Source of the DNA: Acidobacteriota bacterium
GTDB lineage: Bacteria; Acidobacteriota; Terriglobia; UBA7540
Length of the DNA: 30,220 nt
Assembly (NCBI GenBank): GCA_021827245.1
Contig: JAKAWN010000028.1
Coordinates: 1 to 30,220 of the forward strand
Direction of reading: 5' to 3'
Part shown: positions 22,968 through 30,220 of the stretch, piece by piece
Numbering within the stretch: position 1 is the first letter of the stretch
How the letters are laid out: each line of letters starts with the position of its first letter
Notes under the pieces: model-generated
What the model was told of the DNA's origin: nothing
What the model saw: only the letters and a program-made list of their open reading frames with translations
Databases searched by the model: none
Translations under genes and position numbers: made by a program

Positions 22968-24485
22968 TCAAGAATTTGACGGTGGCCCCGAAGCCAGATC
23001 CAGGTCGATCGCTGGCACGCTGATTGAGGACGCAGGCTTCTGGGGGCCTTTGCGGGCAAACTTCAAGCGCTCAGCTCGCAAGTGAAGGAACTCGACCGCT
23101 TCGTGATACAGGCGCTTCCGTTCGTCGTTGTTCCACAAGGCTTTCCGCATAATGCGCCATACAACGCGCGGCCTGAAATAGTACTCGTCGTAAAAACGGT
23201 TGACCGCATCCATCATCTGTGCGGTTCCGAGTCCGGGGTACTCGATGTGGGGCAATTGGTGGCCGTTGGAATCCGACATAGGGTAATTCACTAGTTGGCC
23301 GGCCTGGACCAACTGATCGTACATCTCCGTACCGGGGTAGCCGTGCGCGATGGACACCTGGATGGTTTCCGTATCGAGTTCCTTGGCGAAATCGATCGTG
23401 CGCTGGATGGTTTCAGGAGTTTCACCCGGCAACCCGATAATAAAATCACCATGGACAGCGATGCCGACTTTCTTGCAGTTCTTTGCAAATCTGCGGCCCA
23501 TTTCCGTGGTGGCGCCCTTCTTGATGTTCTTCAGGATCCGGTCATCTCCCGATTCGAAGCCCACAATAAAGAGGCGAGCTCCGCCGTCGGCCATAGCCTT
23601 CAGCGTTTCATAGTCGCTGTGAACGCGGGCTGTGCATGACCAGCGGAATCCCAGCGGCTTGAATTTCCTGGAGAGTTCGATCACGCGATCCTTGCGTATG
23701 TTAAAGGTATCGTCATCAAAAAAGAATTCCTTCGCTTGCGGAAACAGCTTGATGGCCTGACGCATCTCGCTGACCACATTGTCCACCGAGCGTGTGCGCC
23801 AGGCGTGGCCGGAGAGCGTCTGTGGCCACAGGCAGAAAGTGCACTGTGCCGGGCATCCGCGCGCAGAGTACAGCGAAACAAACGGATGGAGAAGGAACGG
23901 AACGTTGTAATTCTCAATCGTCAGGTCGCGCTTGTAAACCTCTGTAGCGAACGGCAGGCGGTCAAGATCGTCTGTTTGCAATTCCTTGCGAGGCGGGTTG
24001 TGTATGATCTTGCCGTCCTTACGATAGCTGATGCCGAGAATTCCGCTGAGCGGTTTGCCTTGTGCAAACTCGACTACGGCATAATCAAATTCGCCGCGCA
24101 CGATAAAGTCGATATCCTCGCTGGCCATCAAACTCTCGTTGGGCCTAACCTGCACTGGCGGCCCGACAAAGGCCACTTTGAGACCCGGCTTGGCCTCTTT
24201 CATCATTCGGACCAGTTTCAGGTCATTATCAAAGCCGACGGCAGAAGTGAACAGGACGACGAACTCATAATCCTTCGAGATCGCGACAGTCTGTTGAGGT
24301 GTGATCTTGTGAGGGGGAGCGTCCAGCAGTCGGCTTCCGGGCAGCATGCCCGCAGGATAAGTCAGCCACACTGGATACCAGTACGACTCGATTTCCCGGG
24401 TGGCCGGCCATCGCGAGCTTGCCCCGCCGTCAAACTTTTCAAAGCTCGGTGGATTCAGTAAGAGCGTCCTCAGCGCAGAACGCAT
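22968..24485 (-). CDS. hpnJ: Hopanoid biosynthesis radical SAM protein HpnJ
   Basis: HpnJ acts late in composite hopanoid synthesis and is needed to turn the glucosamine head group of bacteriohopanetetrol into the cyclitol ether. The 505-residue protein has a B12-binding-like N-terminal domain (residues about 1-185, beginning RTLLLNPPSFEKFDGGASSR) and a radical SAM domain with Cys211, Cys215 and Cys218 (CPAQCTFCLWPQ), EFFFDDDTF and GLPGETPETI. I recognise the HpnJ group by this start and by SLYSARGC and FCLWPQTLSGH. The ATG at 24485 follows AGGAAGGAG. In other species it acts after HpnI and the deacetylase HpnK; no HpnK is seen in this window. Confidence 0.92.
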   Translation of the reverse strand: MRSALRTLLLNPPSFEKFDGGASSRWPATREIESYWYPVWLTYPAGMLPGSRLLDAPPHKITPQQTVAISKDYEFVVLFTSAVGFDNDLKLVRMMKEAKPGLKVAFVGPPVQVRPNESLMASEDIDFIVRGEFDYAVVEFAQGKPLSGILGISYRKDGKIIHNPPRKELQTDDLDRLPFATEVYKRDLTIENYNVPFLLHPFVSLYSARGCPAQCTFCLWPQTLSGHAWRTRSVDNVVSEMRQAIKLFPQAKEFFFDDDTFNIRKDRVIELSRKFKPLGFRWSCTARVHSDYETLKAMADGGARLFIVGFESGDDRILKNIKKGATTEMGRRFAKNCKKVGIAVHGDFIIGLPGETPETIQRTIDFAKELDTETIQVSIAHGYPGTEMYDQLVQAGQLVNYPMSDSNGHQLPHIEYPGLGTAQMMDAVNRFYDEYYFRPRVVWRIMRKALWNNDERKRLYHEAVEFLHLRAERLKFARKGPQKPASSISVPAIDLDLASGPPSNS

Positions 24486-24510
24486 AGCGACTCCTTCCTG
24501 ATATTTGACT

Positions 24511-24696
24511 TCATCTTATGAGGTAAACCTGCTCCCGCTCGAACGCCCTATTGTACACGATAGACATAACTTTGTTCGAATTTACTTCATATAAAAGGGG
24601 CAGCAAATCGTCACCCGGCCCCAAATTTAATTCTACCTCGCGCAGCCTAAACTGGTCATCAACTTTTCCTTGCGGCAAATGTGACTTCACGGCCAT
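24511..24696 (-). CDS. Possible small protein between the TPR gene and hpnJ
   Basis: An open frame of 61 codons begins 12 bases after the TPR stop, with AGGGA close upstream of its ATG, and ends 25 bases before the hpnJ start. The composition is ordinary (MAVKSHLPQGKVDDQFRLRE at the start), without a TM segment or known motif. A promoter-like TACAAT lies inside it, and the region is fairly AT-rich. It may equally be non-coding leader of hpnJ. I keep it as a low-confidence candidate because of its fit between the two genes. Confidence 0.3.
   Translation of the reverse strand: MAVKSHLPQGKVDDQFRLREVELNLGPGDDLLPLLYEVNSNKVMSIVYNRAFEREQVYLIR
24550..24555 (-). promoter_or_regulatory. Candidate -10 box for the hpnJ operon
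   Basis: On the minus strand this reads TACAAT (5 of 6 to consensus), about 65 bases before the hpnJ ATG. Seventeen bases further upstream is CGAACA, only 3 of 6 to the -35 consensus. If real, hpnJ and its followers could be transcribed separately from the TPR gene. Confidence 0.3.
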
Positions 24697-24708
24697 TTCC
24701 CTGGCCTG

Positions 24709-25710
24709 CTAGTTCGACTCGAGCCTTTGCAGGGCGTTATGCGCTCTCCGATTATCCGGACTCAGCTTGAGGGCGAACTGGTATTGCTCAATCGCTTGCT
24801 GCTTTTGTCCCTTGAGTTCGTAAATTCGGCCCAGCCAGTCGTGCGCTGAGGCGTGCGGAGGAAAATCATCTCGCGGGGGTGTCTTCACGAGATAAGTCGT
24901 CAGGTCCTGCTTCGCCTTGGTGAGAGCCTGGCCTTTCAGGACGTCAGCCACTGCACTGTAATAATCCAAGCGCGGGTCACTTGGTGCAATCAGCGAAGCG
25001 CCCTGCACAGCAGCCTCGATTATCTCCGGTTTTCCGGCGGACTCAAAGAAGTCCGCAACCTGGAAATACGCCCCGACGAACCCCGGCTTTGACTGCAAGA
25101 CTCTCTGATATTCATTTTCAGCAAGATCGGTTTCGCCCAGGTCACGCCAGTATTCTGCACGCGCCAGATCGCCCTCTGTTCGATTGCGGGAAGCAATGGC
25201 CTTGACCTGAGCCCACGCTTTATCCTTACTGCCGCCCAGAAACCATGGAGCCTGGAGATAAAACTCCATCAAATCGCGGCGCGCTGCAAGATTATCCGTG
25301 TCCAACTGCACCGATGTCTCATATTCCTGCTTTGCCTTCCTCGCAAGCCAGAAGCTGCGGGCTTTATCCGCCTTCAAAGCAAGGGAACGGGCCAGCCAGA
25401 AGTGCGATTCAGAACAATCAGGTGACAACTTGACTGCGCGCTCAGCAAAGTTGACGGCCTGATCATAATTTCCGAGGTCAAGGAAGGAGCGGGCCAGCCA
25501 CAAGGAGGCTTGAGCATCATTGGGATTCTCGGCGAGCTCCTTTTGGAAAAGCGCTATCGTTTCAGCGTATTTCCCACTTTCCAGGTCATTGGCGATGGCA
25601 GGCCGAGCGGGACAGGGACTGCCCGCGGGATCCCCCAACGCCCATCCGTAGGCGCCTGAGGTGAGAATACATAGCGATACTATGAGAATGCGTATTTTCA
25701 GACAAGTCAT
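24709..25710 (-). CDS. Secreted tetratricopeptide-repeat protein
   Basis: The 333-residue protein begins with a signal peptide (MTCLKIRILIVSLCILTSGAY) and no lipobox, so it should be periplasmic. At least four TPR-type helix pairs follow, the clearest at residues about 66-98 (ASLWLARSFLDLGNYDQAVNFAERAVKLSP) and near the C-terminus (AHDWLGRIYELKGQKQQAIEQYQFALKLSP). TPR arrays bind protein partners; no enzyme domain is present. The gene heads the minus-strand arm of the hopanoid locus, divergent from ispH, and could serve as a scaffold for membrane-lipid enzymes or their transport. That role is inferred from position only. Confidence 0.85.
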   Translation of the reverse strand: MTCLKIRILIVSLCILTSGAYGWALGDPAGSPCPARPAIANDLESGKYAETIALFQKELAENPNDAQASLWLARSFLDLGNYDQAVNFAERAVKLSPDCSESHFWLARSLALKADKARSFWLARKAKQEYETSVQLDTDNLAARRDLMEFYLQAPWFLGGSKDKAWAQVKAIASRNRTEGDLARAEYWRDLGETDLAENEYQRVLQSKPGFVGAYFQVADFFESAGKPEIIEAAVQGASLIAPSDPRLDYYSAVADVLKGQALTKAKQDLTTYLVKTPPRDDFPPHASAHDWLGRIYELKGQKQQAIEQYQFALKLSPDNRRAHNALQRLESN

Positions 25711-26036
25711 AAGTTAACAGGTTGAGAGGCAAAACCTATGGGGCAGCCTGAGGTGATCCTCCCTTGTGGGAACTATCCATCGTCGAGCCATTTTAGCAAG
25801 AATCCGCGAAAATCGTACAGGGGTTTGTCAGCATACCGGACAACCCTCACATTAATTCGATGCATCGTTTCACAAGATGGCTACATCAATATAGCAAGGA
25901 ACCAAAACCGTCTGGCGGCGGACGTCTTCTCGTGTTCGTTCGGAAGCCTAAGTCTCTGCTTATCTTGACGGTGGGAAAAGAGCATGAGAGGATTATCTTT
26001 AGTTGTCATGTAGCAGGAAAGGATGATGACAAAACA
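25711..26036. promoter_or_regulatory. Divergent spacer between the TPR gene and ispH
   Basis: This 326-bp spacer must hold the promoters of both arms of the hopanoid locus. On the plus strand, TTGACG at 25965-25970 is a fair -35; the nearest -10-like hexamer (GATTAT at 25991-25996) is too far at 20 bases. Just before ispH, AGGAAAGG (26015-26022) is followed by ATG ATG ACA AAA CAA TGA, a tiny frame whose stop overlaps the ispH start. Frames extending ispH upstream through this spacer have no IspH-like sequence. Confidence 0.45.
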
Positions 26037-27005
26037 ATGAACGTGGTCGCTCACGTTGAGAACTCCGTTTGTACAGAGCCGGGTACGCTCCTGTTGCTCC
26101 GTCCGCGGGGGTTTTGTGCCGGCGTCATCCGTGCTATTGATGTTGTCCGCATGGTCCTGGAGAAACTTGGTCCTCCGGTCTATGTCAGAAAAGAAATCGT
26201 CCACAACCGCTATGTCGTGGACGAACTGGCCAGCCAAGGCGCTGTTTTCGTGGAGAGCCTTGAGGAGGTTCCAACCGGGGCAGCCGTCATCTTCAGCGCT
26301 CACGGAGTCTCTCCCGCCGTCCGCAAGGAGGCTCGCGAACGGCAACTTCGCATCATAGACGCCACCTGCCCGCTGGTGACTAAGGTGCACCTGGAAGTAA
26401 TCCGTTATGCCCGGGACAATTACACCATCGTTCTGATCGGTCATCGTGACCACGATGAGATGATCGGGACGCTGGGCGAAGCTCCGGAAGCCATCCGGTT
26501 GATCTCCTCTATAAACGACGTGGAAGCGCTCGAACCGCCTGACCCGAACCGGGTGGTCTACCTGACACAAACCACATTGAGCCTTGACGATACGGCGGAA
26601 ATCGTGAACCGGCTGAAAGAGCGATTCCCGGCCATAATCGGGCCGCCTGGGCAGGATATTTGTTATGCCACACAGAATCGCCAGATGGCCGTCAAGGCCG
26701 TCGCTCCCAAAGCTGATGGAATCCTGGTGGTAGGCGCCCAAAATAGTTCGAATTCAAACCGGCTGGTGGAAGTAGCCCGGCGAGGAGGAACGGCAGCCTA
26801 CCTGATCGGCAATGCCGACGACATCCTCCCAGAGTGGGTCAATGGTCGCCGTCGTATTGGTGTCACCGCAGGTGCGTCGACGCCTGAAGTCCTGGTCCGG
26901 CAAGTCGTGGACCGCCTCAAAGAGTTGGGCTTCACGCGAGTTGAGGAAGTCGAGTGGATTGAAGAAGACGTCCGCTTCGCTCTGCCTGCGGAAATGAAGG
27001 TCTGA
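26037..27005 (+). CDS. ispH: 4-hydroxy-3-methylbut-2-enyl diphosphate reductase IspH
   Basis: IspH catalyses the last step of the MEP pathway, making IPP and DMAPP from HMBPP with a [4Fe-4S] cluster. The 322-residue protein has the three cluster cysteines: Cys27 in RGFCAGVIRA, Cys111 in ATCPLV and Cys209 in DICYATQNRQ. Other family motifs are EIVHNRYVVD, FSAHGVSP, GHRDHDE, TQTTLS, GAQNSSNSNRL and GVTAGASTPE. The start at ATG 26037 follows family length. It heads an operon in which squalene-hopene cyclase begins 30 bp after its stop, so isoprenoid supply is tied to hopanoid synthesis. Confidence 0.97.
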   Translation: MNVVAHVENSVCTEPGTLLLLRPRGFCAGVIRAIDVVRMVLEKLGPPVYVRKEIVHNRYVVDELASQGAVFVESLEEVPTGAAVIFSAHGVSPAVRKEARERQLRIIDATCPLVTKVHLEVIRYARDNYTIVLIGHRDHDEMIGTLGEAPEAIRLISSINDVEALEPPDPNRVVYLTQTTLSLDDTAEIVNRLKERFPAIIGPPGQDICYATQNRQMAVKAVAPKADGILVVGAQNSSNSNRLVEVARRGGTAAYLIGNADDILPEWVNGRRRIGVTAGASTPEVLVRQVVDRLKELGFTRVEEVEWIEEDVRFALPAEMKV

Positions 27006-27035
27006 AAAGGCGCATAACAAGTACTCGGGGGGTTC

Positions 27036-29075
27036 ATGACACAGGAAGCGGGAATTGAACTCGAGTCGTTTAAGAACGGTCGCGCGACCAGAGTGGCCGA
27101 CGCAGCGCTCGATCCCCGGGTTCATCGTGCTATCAATCTTGCAACCCGGCACTTGCTTTCTTTGCAGGCTCCGGAAGGCTACTGGGTCGGTGAACTCGAA
27201 GCTGATTCAACCCTTGAATCGGACTACATCTTTTTCCTTTACATCGTTGGCCAGTTTGATCCTGCACACGTAACGAAGCTGGCCAATTATATCCGTCGCA
27301 AGCAACTGTCAGACGGAGGGTGGAATATTTACCACGGTGGGCCCTCCGAATTGAATGCCACGGTTAAGGCTTATGTAGCCTTGAAGCTGGCGGGCGACTC
27401 TCCGGAAGCTCCCCACATGGTGGAGGCGCGCCGCCGGATCCACGACCTGGGCGGGCTTGAACAGACCAATTCCTATACGCGCTTTTATCTGGCTCTTGGC
27501 GGTGCCGTGAAATGGAAGCATGTTCCGGCCATTCCGCCGGAATTGATGCTTCCTCCCTCGTGGTTTTTTTTCAATATCTACTCGCTTTCCTCATGGACGC
27601 GGGCCATCGTGGTGCCACTCACCATTCTCTATTCTCTCCGGCCACATTGGCCCTTGCCGGAACGCGCCCACGTTGACGAACTTTTTCGTGACCCCTCCGG
27701 CCATATTCCTGCTTTCGACTGGGATCGCAAGATTATCACCTGGCGCAACATGTTCTTGGCCATCGACCGCCTGTTCAAGCTCCATGAATCGATGCCTTGG
27801 AAGCCCTTGCGCAAGATTGCGTTTGCGAGCGCAAAGAAGTGGCTATTGGAACACCTTGAGAGGAGCGAAGGGTTGGGCGCCATATACCCGGCTATGGTCA
27901 ACTCGATTTTCGCTCTGCTGGCCATGGGATATCCTGTCGACGATCCCTTGACGGCGCGAGAACTGGGCCATCTCCGCAGCTTTGAAATCGAAGACGACGA
28001 CACGATTCGGCTGCAGCCCTGCGTTTCCCCTGTGTGGGACACCGCTATCGTGATGTATTCGCTTGAAGAGGCAGGATTGGCGCCAGATCATCCGGCTCTA
28101 ATTAAAGCAGCACAATGGCTGCTGGATCACCAGATTTTAGGAGCCGGTGACTGGATGGTCAAAAACAAGGACACTGTCCCGGGGGGCTGGGCGTTTGAAT
28201 TTCGCAATGATTTCTACCCGGACGTGGATGATACATCATTTGTAATGATGGCGCTCCGGCGCGTGGCCTACCCCGACAAGGCCCGGCTCGAGCGCGCCCT
28301 TCAGCGTGGCTTGGATTGGATGCTCAGCATGCAGAACCGCGACGGCGGGTGGGGCGCATTCGATCGAAATAACGATTATTCAATCCTGACGCGTGTTCCC
28401 TTCGCCGACCACAACGCCATGATCGACCCCTCTACGGCTGACGTGACGGCGCGTGTGCTGGAGTGCATCGGAGGGCTTGGCATTCCGGCTTCCCACCCTG
28501 CGGTAAAGCGCGCGCTCGGCTTTCTGAAAAAGGAACAGACGGCAGAGGGCGCATGGTACGGGCGGTGGGGAGTGAATTACATCTATGGCACCAGCGGCGT
28601 GCTCCGAATGCTGGAAACCTTCGGGTTGCAACAAAGCCAGGAAGCTCAACAAGGCGCCGATTGGCTCTGTTCAGTGCAGAAAAGCAGCGGCGGGTTCGGA
28701 GAATCCTGCGCCTCATACAATAACCCTGCGCTGAAAGGACAAGGACCAAGCACGCCCTCTCAGACGGCATGGGGACTGATCGGTCTGCTGGCGACCCGCA
28801 AGCTCGATGATCCATCCGTAACGCACGCCGTCGAGTACCTGCTGGATAAGCAAACTGAAGAAGGATTTTGGAAGGAAACCGAGTTCACTGGCACCGGGTT
28901 TCCGCGGGTATTTTATCTTTGCTATCACTTATACCGCGACAGCTTCCCGCTTTATGCATTAGCACGTTACCAGAACCTCCGAAAGAACCAGGGAAGGACA
29001 AAACCCGTTCCATTTTCGCCTGCCAAAATGAAATCCGGGAATGGAAACGGAAAAAAGAATGGGAGGGCTTCATGA
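27036..29075 (+). CDS. shc: Squalene-hopene cyclase
   Basis: The enzyme folds squalene into hopene and hopanol; it is a monotopic membrane protein with two alpha-barrels. The 679-residue product has the catalytic DVDD motif at residues 396-399 (Asp398 as the likely proton donor), the QW-type repeats (QLSDGGWNIYHGG, QNRDGGWGAFDR, QKSSGGFGESC, QTEEGFW) and the C-terminal FPRVFYLCYHLYRDSFPLYALARY. The ATG at 27036 follows CGGGGGG. The last residues form a Gly-Asn-Lys-rich tail (SGNGNGKKNGRAS) beyond the usual end, similar to the tail of the next gene. Its stop overlaps the hpnH start by four bases. Confidence 0.97.
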   Translation: MTQEAGIELESFKNGRATRVADAALDPRVHRAINLATRHLLSLQAPEGYWVGELEADSTLESDYIFFLYIVGQFDPAHVTKLANYIRRKQLSDGGWNIYHGGPSELNATVKAYVALKLAGDSPEAPHMVEARRRIHDLGGLEQTNSYTRFYLALGGAVKWKHVPAIPPELMLPPSWFFFNIYSLSSWTRAIVVPLTILYSLRPHWPLPERAHVDELFRDPSGHIPAFDWDRKIITWRNMFLAIDRLFKLHESMPWKPLRKIAFASAKKWLLEHLERSEGLGAIYPAMVNSIFALLAMGYPVDDPLTARELGHLRSFEIEDDDTIRLQPCVSPVWDTAIVMYSLEEAGLAPDHPALIKAAQWLLDHQILGAGDWMVKNKDTVPGGWAFEFRNDFYPDVDDTSFVMMALRRVAYPDKARLERALQRGLDWMLSMQNRDGGWGAFDRNNDYSILTRVPFADHNAMIDPSTADVTARVLECIGGLGIPASHPAVKRALGFLKKEQTAEGAWYGRWGVNYIYGTSGVLRMLETFGLQQSQEAQQGADWLCSVQKSSGGFGESCASYNNPALKGQGPSTPSQTAWGLIGLLATRKLDDPSVTHAVEYLLDKQTEEGFWKETEFTGTGFPRVFYLCYHLYRDSFPLYALARYQNLRKNQGRTKPVPFSPAKMKSGNGNGKKNGRAS

Positions 29076-30193
29076 GATTTCCCCTCAGCATGACAGCAAG
29101 CCTAAGTACTTACGTAGCGGGAAAGAGGCTTCATAGAACTGAGAAATTTCCATTAGTGATGATGTTGGAACCGTTGCACGCCTGCAACCTGACCTGCACG
29201 GGGTGCGGCCGGATTCGCGAGTATAAAGACACCATTCGTGACAAACTTACCGTTGAGCAGTGTTTGAATGCAGTGGAAGAATGCGGTGCCCCGATTGTTT
29301 CGATCTGCGGCGGCGAGCCGATGATCTATCCCGATATGCCGCGGCTGGTGAAAGAAATCCTGGATCGTAAGAGACACATTTACCTGTGCACGAATGGCAT
29401 GTTCATCCGCAAGAAATTGCAGAGTTATAAGCCGACTTCACGATTTTTCTTCAATGTCCACCTGGACGGCATGGAAGAAACACACGACATGTGTGTTGAG
29501 CGCAAAGGCGTGTTCCGTGAGGCAGTGGAAGCGATCAAGTTTGCCAAAGACGCCGGATTCCAGGTGTGTACGAATACCACCATTTACAAGCAAACCGACC
29601 TGAATGAAATCGCGGAACTGTTTGAGTTCATGCGCGGTCTTGGGGTGGACGGGCACATGCTATCTCCCGCTTATTCTTACCTTGCCGTGCAAACCAGGGA
29701 AATCTTCATGTCGCGCGAGGATATCCATGAGAAGTTCCGGCAAGCCAGTGAAGTTCTGCAGCAGTACTGCGTGATGACCTCCCCAATCTACCTTGAGTAC
29801 TTGCGAGGCGAGCGCGAACTGGAGTGCACCGCCTGGGGCAATCCAACGTACAACCCACGTGGATGGAAGGGACCATGCTACCTGATTACCGATAAGCACT
29901 ATCCCACGTACAAGCAGTTTATGGAAGAAACTCGGTGGGAAAATTTCGGGCCGGGAAAGGACCCCCGGTGCGAACATTGCATGGTGCATGTCGGTTTTGA
30001 ACCCTCGGCAGTGCTGGGAGCCAATCGAACCTTGCCTGATACCTGGAAGCTGCTAAAGTGGCAATTGACAAGGCCGAAATACAGAAAGAACGGCAACGGA
30101 CACAGCAACGGTAATCATAACGGCAACGGCAATCATAACGGGAACGGACACGTAAGATGGCGTCTCTTGTTACCGGTGCAGATGGCTTTGTAG
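29072..30193 (+). CDS. hpnH: Adenosyl-hopane synthase HpnH (radical SAM), with a repeat-rich tail
   Basis: HpnH joins diploptene and the 5'-deoxyadenosyl radical from SAM to give adenosylhopane, the first step of hopanoid side-chain synthesis. The 373-residue protein has the radical SAM motif CNLTCTGC (Cys38, 42, 45), CGGEPMIYPDMP, YLCTNGMF and NVHLDGMEETHD, and a C-terminal cysteine group (GPCYL, CEHC). The ATG at 29072 overlaps the cyclase stop and follows GGGAGGG; a longer frame from 28868 runs inside shc. From about residue 337 on, the sequence becomes Asn-Gly-His repeats and then HVRWRLLLPVQMAL, which lies over the start of hpnA in another frame and looks unnatural. A TAA in a different frame stands at 30153, two bases before the hpnA ATG. 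Confidence 0.95.
   Translation: MRFPLSMTASLSTYVAGKRLHRTEKFPLVMMLEPLHACNLTCTGCGRIREYKDTIRDKLTVEQCLNAVEECGAPIVSICGGEPMIYPDMPRLVKEILDRKRHIYLCTNGMFIRKKLQSYKPTSRFFFNVHLDGMEETHDMCVERKGVFREAVEAIKFAKDAGFQVCTNTTIYKQTDLNEIAELFEFMRGLGVDGHMLSPAYSYLAVQTREIFMSREDIHEKFRQASEVLQQYCVMTSPIYLEYLRGERELECTAWGNPTYNPRGWKGPCYLITDKHYPTYKQFMEETRWENFGPGKDPRCEHCMVHVGFEPSAVLGANRTLPDTWKLLKWQLTRPKYRKNGNGHSNGNHNGNGNHNGNGHVRWRLLLPVQMAL
30113..30148 (+). repeat. 18-bp tandem repeat in the 3' end of hpnH
   Basis: Two adjacent 18-base units (AATCATAACGGCAACGGC and AATCATAACGGGAACGGA) differ at two positions and encode NHNGNG twice. Similar Asn-Gly codons precede them from about 30090. Such tracts change length readily by slippage. 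Confidence 0.85.
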
Positions 30194-30220
30194 GGGGCCA
30201 CGGGGCTCGAATGCTTGTGG
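30157..30220 (+). CDS. hpnA: Start of HpnA, hopanoid-associated NAD-dependent sugar epimerase, 3' truncated by the window
   Basis: From ATG 30157 the frame reads MASLVTGADGFVGGHGARML and is open to the window edge. TGADGFVG is the TGxxGxxG dinucleotide-binding motif of extended short-chain dehydrogenases at the place where these proteins start. HpnA, a dihydroflavonol-reductase-like epimerase, is a frequent neighbour of hpnH. The start lies 36 bases inside the hpnH frame, in a different frame, giving a 37-bp overlap. Only 21 codons are visible, so the identity rests on the motif and on position. Confidence 0.75.
   Translation, partial: MASLVTGADGFVGGHGARMLV

Noticed and set aside
22946..23059. 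N-terminal extension of the first SMR-type protein
   Set aside because: It overlaps hpnJ and adds a non-membrane, Arg-rich sequence; ATG 22945 gives a normal SMR-size protein.
23736..24461. 241-codon plus-strand frame opposite hpnJ
   Set aside because: The minus strand encodes a well-matched HpnJ with an intact radical SAM motif.
28868..29071. N-terminal extension of hpnH
   Set aside because: It lies within the cyclase gene in another frame; the ATG overlapping the cyclase stop with GGGAGGG upstream gives the usual HpnH start.
1..30220. tRNA, rRNA, CRISPR arrays, insertion sequences or prophage genes
   Set aside because: No cloverleaf-like sequence, regular repeat-spacer array, transposase, integrase or phage structural motif was seen by reading the gaps and the open frames; a covariance-model scan was not possible.

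Overview
The window looks like a chromosomal segment of an Acidobacteriota (Terriglobia-like) bacterium. This is inferred from moderately high GC, a TonB-dependent receptor with an N-terminal carboxypeptidase-regulatory domain, a GH116 glycosidase, a form II CO-dehydrogenase-like operon and a large hopanoid locus. No rRNA, tRNA, CRISPR array, transposase or phage gene was found by eye. Nothing was searched against a database; family calls rest on recognised motifs.

Region 1 (1-7.6 kb, all + strand): the 3' part of a GH116 glycosidase, then pdxS and pdxT (pyridoxal phosphate synthase). These two are normally neighbours but here lie about 3.15 kb apart. Between them are a HicA/HicB toxin-antitoxin pair, a one-TM hypothetical protein, a DinB/YfiT-type protein, an OsmC-type peroxidase and a short proline dehydrogenase. 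Related palindromic elements lie on both sides of this block. A hypothetical gene with a clear SD and a TTG start follows.

Region 2 (7.7-14.6 kb): a four-gene molybdenum hydroxylase operon in the order small, large, medium, CoxG. The large subunit carries AYRGAGR, the form II signature, so the substrate need not be CO. Next come an orphan AmmeMemoRadiSam-type radical SAM enzyme, then on the minus strand a CPBP-type membrane protein whose catalytic EExxxR reads QQxxxQ, and a small hypothetical protein.

Region 3 (14.9-19.5 kb, + strand): a TonB-dependent receptor and an ArnT/PMT-like integral-membrane glycosyltransferase.

Region 4 (19.6-30.2 kb): a hopanoid locus with two arms diverging from a spacer at about 25.7-26.0 kb. 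The minus-strand arm is TPR protein, HpnJ radical SAM, two overlapping small SMR/EamA-type membrane proteins and two GT21 glycosyltransferases of the HpnI type. The plus-strand arm is ispH, squalene-hopene cyclase, hpnH (adenosylhopane synthase) and the first codons of hpnA at the window edge. Together they cover isoprenoid precursor supply, cyclisation, side-chain attachment, sugar addition and conversion of the sugar head group, plus a possible dedicated flippase. The deacetylase HpnK, the nucleosidase HpnG and the transporter HpnN are not in the window. The most novel candidate is this minus-strand arm: a paired SMR-type transporter between the HpnJ gene and a duplicated HpnI, with an ArnT-like enzyme beyond it.
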